Shown here piece by piece: positions 58,172-64,000 of a stretch of 64,000 nucleotides of DNA; the stretch's first letter is position 1, and every line of letters starts with the position of its first letter. The notes beneath the pieces were generated by a model that was not told where the DNA came from, did no database searches, and worked only from the letters and a program-made list of their open reading frames with translations. The stretch comes from Mucilaginibacter phenanthrenivorans (GTDB lineage Bacteria; Bacteroidota; Bacteroidia; Sphingobacteriales; Sphingobacteriaceae), in assembly GCF_024721155.1 (NCBI RefSeq), contig NZ_JAHVAP010000001.1, forward strand, positions 558,001-622,000, read 5' to 3'. The position numbers and the translations under genes were made by a program.

Positions 58172-60322
58172 TCATTTTTTGTTGGAAAACGGCAATCTTT
58201 CCATCGTTAGCGGATCAATGCTTTCCAGGTACGGGAGATCGTAAACGGGCCGCTCATAACCGGTTGGGAATGGCATTTTACTAAAAGTTTGAAAATACAA
58301 CAGGCATCCGTCCTTGTACACCTGCGCATCGTGGCACTGCTTGCGTAATTTACTTTGCACATCATTAAACCGCTGCTCGTCAACATAACCGCTCACGGTA
58401 TCCCACAGCTTTTGAAAGTTTCTTACCGACTGTAATCCATCCTGATAGTGAAAGCACAGCTCATCCCACAAAGTGCGCCCACTGGCCATCTTGTATGTCC
58501 AGGGGACATGATGAAACCATAAAAGATATTTGTCGGGGCAGGTTTTAATACCGTTAAATTCATCTGCGAGGGGCTGATGGTATTGATCAACAGCATCGCT
58601 GCCTGAGCGGGTACGGCCAAATCCTATTCCTGTTGCATCTGCACGGTGGTAGTAGGGTGGTGTCCAGTCAACCCGTACGTTTTTAGGTGCATACCACGGG
58701 CCGGGGCCATAATGCTGGTTAGCGCTAAAAATATGGTGAAGGCCAAGCGGCATCATATAATTAACCATCACCTCCCGGCTTTTTAACATCATGTCTTTTA
58801 CGGGAGCCAGAAAATTGTTCTGCCAATTATGAGCAGCGGAAAGTTGTGCCGCCGTTAAAGAATCCGGTGAGAAAGTAAGCTTGAGCCACTCATCGGCGAT
58901 CAGGGCGCTTGATAAATGATCGTTCCATGCAAGCCGGCCAAAAGCATACCAATTTGCCTGGTCAAAATCACTGCCGCACCAGTTGCTGTCAAGCCCAATG
59001 TTGGCCACGCCGGCAATGGCTGTATATTTTTGCGGGTAAATACTGCCATCCGTGCATCGCGCAACGGTGCTGCCTTTGCAGGCCTGGTAGGTATCACTGT
59101 TCAGTAGTTCTTCCCATAAAGTCGATAAAAAAACCAGGTGGATATTTTCGCCCAAGTATTCTTTAGTAATTTGAAATTCAGGCATCACCGAAGTTTTTTT
59201 CATTGCACCGAACAAGGGGCTGAAAGGCTCACGCGGCTGAAAATCTACCGGCCCGTTCTTTACCTGTATGATCACATTATCCCTGAACTGCCCGTCAAAG
59301 GGCATAAACTCTGCGTATGCCTGCTTCGCCCTGTCGTTATCACTGGCGCTATACACAAATGCCCGCCACATGACAATGCCTCCGTATGGCCGCAAAGCAT
59401 CCGCAAACATATTAGCGCCATCAGCATGTGTCCGGTGATAATCTTGCGGGCCGGACTGCCCTTCACTATTCGCTTTTACGAGAAACCCGCCAAAGTCCGG
59501 AATAACTGTATAAATGTCATGGATCTTGTTCTGCCACCATTTAATAACTTCCGGATCTAAGGGATCGGCAGTTTTGAGTTTCCCCAGCACAATTGGCGAG
59601 GCGAAGTTTACAGAAAGATAGGTGCGGACGCCATAAAGCCGCAGCACGTCTGCAATTTCTTTTATCTTTTTTAAATACCTGCCTGATAAAATAGGCGGAG
59701 CGGCATTTACATTATTTAAAACGGCCCCGTTTATGCCGATGGAAGCATTGGCCCTGGCATACGCGCGCCACAGCTTTCTGTCCTGACCGGTAACCCTCAA
59801 TGAATCTTTTTCGTCACGCCAGAAGATAGATTTACCCGCATACCCGCGTTCGATAGTGCCGTTAAGGTTGTCCCAGTGATCCAGGACCCTGCGCCCGTAG
59901 GAAGGATTAGAAGTTATAGAAGCGTCCTGCCTGCATTTTTGCCTTCTTAAAAAATCAAAAACGCCATAGAGTACTCCTGCCGGTGTGGCTGCCTGTATGG
60001 AATGTGGCGTAAGTATAAAACCATCGCCTTTTATCGCTTTGTCCGGTTTTAAAGCAATGGTTATATTTTCGCCAGGTTTTCCGCACCAGTTTTCTCTTAG
60101 TTCCGCACAGGCAAGCTGCACCATTGCAGCGCTGCTGCGGCAGGTTACTGTCACTGAAATTGTTTTGCCTTTTCTTAGCCATAAGCCATGTCCGTTTTCT
60201 GCGCCGGCTCTTTTCGCAGCAGTAAGGATTAACAAAAGAAACAGGATGCTTTGACAAGACCGGATTTGTCCGCCGCCGGAAAGCAGGTATTTGCACCGCG
60301 TGATCAATTTCATTTCATGCAT
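58172..60322 (-). CDS. GH67 alpha-glucuronidase
   Basis: The frame opens at TTG 60337, but ATG 60322 or 60313 is preferred, giving about 716 aa with a hydrophobic signal segment (QSILFLLLILTAAKRAGA). GH67 hallmarks are present: SYGRRVLDHWDNLNGTIERG, IPDFGGFLVKANSEGQSGP with the catalytic Glu, and IIQVKNGPVDFQPREPFSPL with the catalytic Asp/Glu pair. The GWDNLNGTIERGYAG motif class is typical of the family. It removes 4-O-methyl-glucuronic acid from the non-reducing ends of xylo-oligosaccharides. It is convergent with the GH127/146 gene and divergent from the SusC gene at 61084. Confidence 0.93.
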   Translation of the reverse strand: MHEMKLITRCKYLLSGGGQIRSCQSILFLLLILTAAKRAGAENGHGLWLRKGKTISVTVTCRSSAAMVQLACAELRENWCGKPGENITIALKPDKAIKGDGFILTPHSIQAATPAGVLYGVFDFLRRQKCRQDASITSNPSYGRRVLDHWDNLNGTIERGYAGKSIFWRDEKDSLRVTGQDRKLWRAYARANASIGINGAVLNNVNAAPPILSGRYLKKIKEIADVLRLYGVRTYLSVNFASPIVLGKLKTADPLDPEVIKWWQNKIHDIYTVIPDFGGFLVKANSEGQSGPQDYHRTHADGANMFADALRPYGGIVMWRAFVYSASDNDRAKQAYAEFMPFDGQFRDNVIIQVKNGPVDFQPREPFSPLFGAMKKTSVMPEFQITKEYLGENIHLVFLSTLWEELLNSDTYQACKGSTVARCTDGSIYPQKYTAIAGVANIGLDSNWCGSDFDQANWYAFGRLAWNDHLSSALIADEWLKLTFSPDSLTAAQLSAAHNWQNNFLAPVKDMMLKSREVMVNYMMPLGLHHIFSANQHYGPGPWYAPKNVRVDWTPPYYHRADATGIGFGRTRSGSDAVDQYHQPLADEFNGIKTCPDKYLLWFHHVPWTYKMASGRTLWDELCFHYQDGLQSVRNFQKLWDTVSGYVDEQRFNDVQSKLRKQCHDAQVYKDGCLLYFQTFSKMPFPTGYERPVYDLPYLESIDPLTMERLPFSNKK

Positions 60323-60337
60323 TTGTTTTGCGACCAA

Positions 60338-61083
60338 TAGTACTATAGTTCATTTTCAAAATGTAAAGGCTAACCGGGAGTAAGACTAATGTGGATTTTT
60401 AGATTCTTTTATAGCTGGCAATAATAGGCAGTACGAACAGATTTGAATAGGAGAGATGTGCTAAATATTAGTACAAATGTATCAGAACACTAAGTTGATT
60501 TCAATAAGCTATGCAGCTAAGACAATGTTTCATTTAGCCTTGTATTCGCCGGTTCATTTAACTGCAATAGCAGGCCTGTATTAAATATTGACACCTGTCA
60601 GGCTGCTTCTTTTTCCTGGCCGGCGCTAAACCTGGTTTTCACCAGGGATTTTCTATATCCTGCCAATAAAACCCTTAAACAGCGTAAAATTAAACATTTG
60701 AAAGAAGAATTTAGACAATTGGGACAGTTCGCATCCTTACGATTGCTGAAGTTTGGCAACAATAAATTTACCAAACTGACCGGTCTTCGGCAGAGAACCA
60801 TTATAAATAAATAACACACCAATTATCTAATTCGCCAGAAAAATAAATAACTGGTGCGCTATTGAATAATTGTGCAATCGATTGCAGACTTTAACAATGT
60901 CCCAAAAGGGATTTTTGTGGGTTTCCATCTCGTACTGCTGAATACCTGAATTAAATGCCAACGCTTTATAAACCAAATTAACAAGCCATATGATAAAAAA
61001 AATAACATGTAACTCCTCCCACTAATCCGGACAGGTAAGACCTGCCGGCTATCAAAACAATTTTTAACCGTTATTACTTTTTT
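60338..61083. promoter_or_regulatory. Intergenic region upstream of second SusC
   Basis: The 746-bp gap contains the LacI-type palindrome at 60873-60886. A plus-strand frame from about 60520 to 60814 reads like a protein tail (LKQRKIKHLKEEFRQLGQF, then NKFTKLTGLRQR) with no start codon, and may be a relic of a lost gene. Nothing else was recognised. Confidence 0.4.
60873..60886. promoter_or_regulatory. LacI-type operator-like palindrome upstream of SusC
   Basis: TGCAATCGATTGCA is a perfect 14-bp palindrome with a central CG, the common shape of LacI/GalR-family operators. It is 198 bases before the SusC start and shares GCAATCGATTGCA with the site at 21198 before the GH3 gene. Chance is unlikely for two such upstream copies, but no LacI gene is in the window. 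Confidence 0.55.
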
Positions 61084-64000
61084 ATGAAAAAACTTCAACT
61101 TTTTAAAATCTGGAAAATTATGATGATCACCCTATCGGTGAATCTGTTTTCCATTACCCTTTATGCGCAGACAATTGCGCTGCGCGGCAAAATCGTGAAT
61201 CAGAAAGGAGAGCCGCTGATCGGTGCCACCGTTCGCATTCCCGGCACTTCAGCCGCCGCCACAGCCAATGTGGAAGGAAATTTCACTTTAGCTGTTCCCA
61301 ATGACACCAGGGAAATCGTGATATCCTTTGTCGGTTATACTGAGCTGACTAAAGCAATTCCACCAGGCATCAAAAATCTCGGAACCATCACCTTAAACCC
61401 TTCTTCAAAAAATCTTAATGAGGTGGTCGTTGTAGGTTATGGTACCCTAAAAAGAGAGAACGTTACCGGAACTGTAGCCACCGTTGATGCTAAAACCCTG
61501 AAAGAGATACCGTCTTCAAATGTTTTTCAACAATTACAAGGCAGGGTGGCCGGTCTGGATGTCGTTACCAGTACCAACGGGCCTGTGATTACCATCCGTG
61601 GCGACCGCACCGTAGGTGCCTCGCCGGGCACAGACGGTCCGCTGATCATTCTTGACGGGGCGCCTTTTTATAACTCCATAGAAAATATTAATCCGAATGA
61701 CATCAAAAGTGTCGATGTGTTAAAAGGCGCTTCAGCAACCGCTATTTATGGTTCACGCGCGTCCGGCGGGGTGATTCTGATCACCACCAACAGGGGCCGC
61801 GTCGGGCAGACCATCACCAGCTATGACAGTTATTACGGTATCAGTACCCCTGAGGGCAGTATGAAATTGCTTAACGGTAATCAATTCGCTCAGTTAGAAA
61901 CCGATGCGACGCAAGGCGCATTGCTCCAGAGCAACGTAGTAGGAAACAATTATGCTTTATCTGCCACTGAAACCAAGGCTTTGAACGCGGGTATCAGTAC
62001 CAACTACCCGGATCTTTTATTGAAAAATGGGTATATCTGGGATCAAAGTCTCAGGGTATCTGGCGGTACAGAGAGAACGCAGTTTACTGTCGGTGCCGGA
62101 TACCGCGTCAATACCGGTTTGGAGCCCAATAACAGTACCAAACGTGTTTCATTGAATGCAACGCTGGATCACAAGATCAATAAATATATTAAGTTCGGGC
62201 TCAGCAGCCTGACTACACTACGGATGATCAATGCAGGTGGCGGTAACCAGTTACAGGCCGCGGATTATATGAGCCCGCTGACCTACCCTTATAATGCAGA
62301 CGGTTCGATCAACTTGTTGCCGCAATCGGATCAATTCGATGCCACAACGGGTAACCCGCTTTATCCCGGTTCCCGTCCGGATCTATATTATAACTATACA
62401 CGCGGATTTGAAAGTAACAGTATTTTATACGGAGAGCTGAGTCCTGTCGAGCATTTAAAATACAGGTATAGCGTAAATTACAGCTATAATCAGTCGCTGG
62501 CCGGAACCTACAATGGTGTTAACGGCATTGGTATCTTAACCATACCACAAACTACGGCAAGTACCGTAAACAATTATTCATACCGTTTAACGCAAGAGCA
62601 CTTATTAACGTATGATAACGTCTTTGCTGAAAAACATGCGGTCAACTTTGTCGCGGTTTTTTCAAATGAACTTGCGCATACTGAAAATTCCGGGTTCAAC
62701 GCTACAGGCATACCTTCTAATGCGAACCTGAATTCCAACCTGGCATTGGCGCAGACTGTCATTCCGCAAAACGGGGCCTACAGTGAACAGGGCCTCGTCT
62801 CTTATGTGGGACGCCTGAACTATGCTTACGACAGGAAATACAACCTTACGCTCGCTATCCGCTCAGACGCCAACTCGGCACTCGCCGCAGGGCATCAGCG
62901 GACAACGTATCCGTCTGTCGGTTTAGGTTGGGTGATCAGCAATGAAGATTTCATGAAGCGGTTTACTTTCATCGATAACCTGAAGCTGCGCGGTGGCTAT
63001 GGACAAACATCAACGATCACTACAATTTCACCTTACAACACCTTAGGACAGCTAAGTTCAAGTAAATATCAGTTCGGCGGGGCCTCCACAGGAGATCAGC
63101 AGGGTGTCAGGGTGACTACGCTCGTCAATTCAAATCTTACCTGGCAGCGAAGCGCTGAATATAATTTGGCACTGGATTTTGCCGTCCTTAAAAATCGTAT
63201 CACAGGATCTGTGGAGGTCTACCAAACCAGGACGACCGGGATTATTTTGCCAAACCAATTGCCGGTGACCAATGGCGCGTCATCCCAGGTTTCTAATTTG
63301 GGCACATCCCAAAATAAAGGATTGGAACTGACACTGAGCAGCGTTAACATTCGAAGTGAACGCGGGATCAATTGGTCCACGGATTTCAATATCGGTTTTG
63401 ACCGCGAAAAAATCCTGAGCCTCCCAAACGGCGCTTTGCAAAACATCAGTTCCGGTGAATTCGTAGGTCAGCCCCTTAACGTAATCTATGATGTGCGTAA
63501 AACAGGGATCTGGCAAAACAGCGAAGCTTCGCAGGCCGCCGTTTATGGACAAAAACCGGGTTCCATCAAAATCCAGGATCTTAATGGTGACGGAAAAATT
63601 GATGCCAAAGACGATCAGATCATCGGCCATTTCAATCCTAATTACACTTTTGGTCTGACCAACCGTGTCAGCTATAAGAATTTTGACATCAGTATTGTTG
63701 TACAGGCGCGGATGGGCTTTACCACGGCTGTACCTTATGTATCATCCTCCAACTCATCTACCAATGGGTGGCAGTTCCTGAACCTGGGACGCCACAACCA
63801 GCCGGTAATAAATTACTGGACACCGACCAATCCTTCAAACGCGTTTCCTGAGCCAAATGCGTACACGCAATTGCCTTATTATTCAACCCTGCAATACTAT
63901 GACGGGTCCTTTATTCGGGCAAAGAGCATCAACTTAGGCTACAACTTTTCTGACAAACTGGCGAATAAACTAGGTATGAGTTCATTAAGGATTTACACCA
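61084..64000 (+). CDS. susC: SusC-type TonB-dependent receptor, 5' part
   Basis: The gene starts ATG 61084 and is open in frame to the right edge (972 codons seen), so its end is outside the window. It begins with a hydrophobic signal (IMMITLSVNLFSITLYAQ), then a CarboxypepD_reg-like domain (RGKIVNQKGEPLIGATVRIP), the family signature LNEVVVVGYGTLKRENVTG and plug motifs LIILDGAPFY and DVLKGASATAIYGSRASGG, followed by a long barrel. A SusD partner is expected just beyond the edge. A LacI-type palindrome lies upstream, and the GH67 gene is divergent. Confidence 0.94.
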   Translation, partial: MKKLQLFKIWKIMMITLSVNLFSITLYAQTIALRGKIVNQKGEPLIGATVRIPGTSAAATANVEGNFTLAVPNDTREIVISFVGYTELTKAIPPGIKNLGTITLNPSSKNLNEVVVVGYGTLKRENVTGTVATVDAKTLKEIPSSNVFQQLQGRVAGLDVVTSTNGPVITIRGDRTVGASPGTDGPLIILDGAPFYNSIENINPNDIKSVDVLKGASATAIYGSRASGGVILITTNRGRVGQTITSYDSYYGISTPEGSMKLLNGNQFAQLETDATQGALLQSNVVGNNYALSATETKALNAGISTNYPDLLLKNGYIWDQSLRVSGGTERTQFTVGAGYRVNTGLEPNNSTKRVSLNATLDHKINKYIKFGLSSLTTLRMINAGGGNQLQAADYMSPLTYPYNADGSINLLPQSDQFDATTGNPLYPGSRPDLYYNYTRGFESNSILYGELSPVEHLKYRYSVNYSYNQSLAGTYNGVNGIGILTIPQTTASTVNNYSYRLTQEHLLTYDNVFAEKHAVNFVAVFSNELAHTENSGFNATGIPSNANLNSNLALAQTVIPQNGAYSEQGLVSYVGRLNYAYDRKYNLTLAIRSDANSALAAGHQRTTYPSVGLGWVISNEDFMKRFTFIDNLKLRGGYGQTSTITTISPYNTLGQLSSSKYQFGGASTGDQQGVRVTTLVNSNLTWQRSAEYNLALDFAVLKNRITGSVEVYQTRTTGIILPNQLPVTNGASSQVSNLGTSQNKGLELTLSSVNIRSERGINWSTDFNIGFDREKILSLPNGALQNISSGEFVGQPLNVIYDVRKTGIWQNSEASQAAVYGQKPGSIKIQDLNGDGKIDAKDDQIIGHFNPNYTFGLTNRVSYKNFDISIVVQARMGFTTAVPYVSSSNSSTNGWQFLNLGRHNQPVINYWTPTNPSNAFPEPNAYTQLPYYSTLQYYDGSFIRAKSINLGYNFSDKLANKLGMSSLRIYT

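Noticed and set aside
60598..60822. 74-aa minus-strand ORF
   Set aside because: The opposite strand reads more protein-like; the minus translation is cysteine- and leucine-rich with no motif.

Overview
The window looks like a chromosome segment of a Bacteroidota bacterium, most likely a Sphingobacteriaceae member of the Mucilaginibacter/Pedobacter type. The evidence is two SusC-type TonB-dependent receptors, one SusD lipoprotein, two hybrid two-component sensors with AraC output domains, and many secreted glycoside hydrolases (GH) and carbohydrate esterases (CE). No tRNA, rRNA or CRISPR array was recognised. All family calls were made by reading motifs; no database search was run.

Region 1 (1-6.8 kb) is mobile-element backbone. 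It holds the start of a DarG-like macrodomain gene cut by the window edge, PRTRC-system ThiF and protein B genes, a zeta-toxin-like P-loop kinase overlapping a small upstream gene, a 46-aa small gene, a degenerate Toprim primase fragment, a stand-alone CHC2 zinc-finger protein, and the mobile-element form of DNA topoisomerase III (topB). A small lysine-rich secreted repeat protein follows topB.

Region 2 (6.9-31.9 kb) is a large xylan/arabinoxylan degradation cluster with no SusC/SusD of its own. It contains GH43 (three), GH51 (frameshifted), CE1 esterases (one intact, one frameshifted, one fused double enzyme), GH3, GH8, CE6-like, GH10 and GH95, around a hybrid two-component regulator. Together these can cut the xylan backbone, remove arabinose, acetyl/feruloyl and galactose/fucose decorations, and trim xylo-oligosaccharides. 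Just downstream, at 32.2-32.4 kb, lies a decayed fragment of a second topB gene in the same orientation as the intact one, so the cluster is bracketed by topB sequences.

Region 3 (32.7-38.1 kb, minus strand) is a sugar-acid operon: GntP-type permease, IlvD/Edd-type dehydratase and an FAH-family enzyme, next to an AraC regulator. This fits oxidative pentose (arabonate/xylonate) use.

Region 4 (38.7-64 kb) is a second glycan-utilisation block: SusC/SusD pair, GH3, GH43, a second hybrid two-component regulator, a sialate-O-acetylesterase-like esterase, GH127/GH146 beta-L-arabinofuranosidase, GH67 alpha-glucuronidase, and the start of a second SusC gene that runs off the right edge. GH67 plus the region 2 enzymes cover glucuronoarabinoxylan. 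A perfect 14-bp LacI-type palindrome upstream of the second SusC shares 12 bp (13 with the following base) with a site upstream of the region 2 GH3 gene, suggesting co-regulation by a LacI-family protein not encoded in the window.
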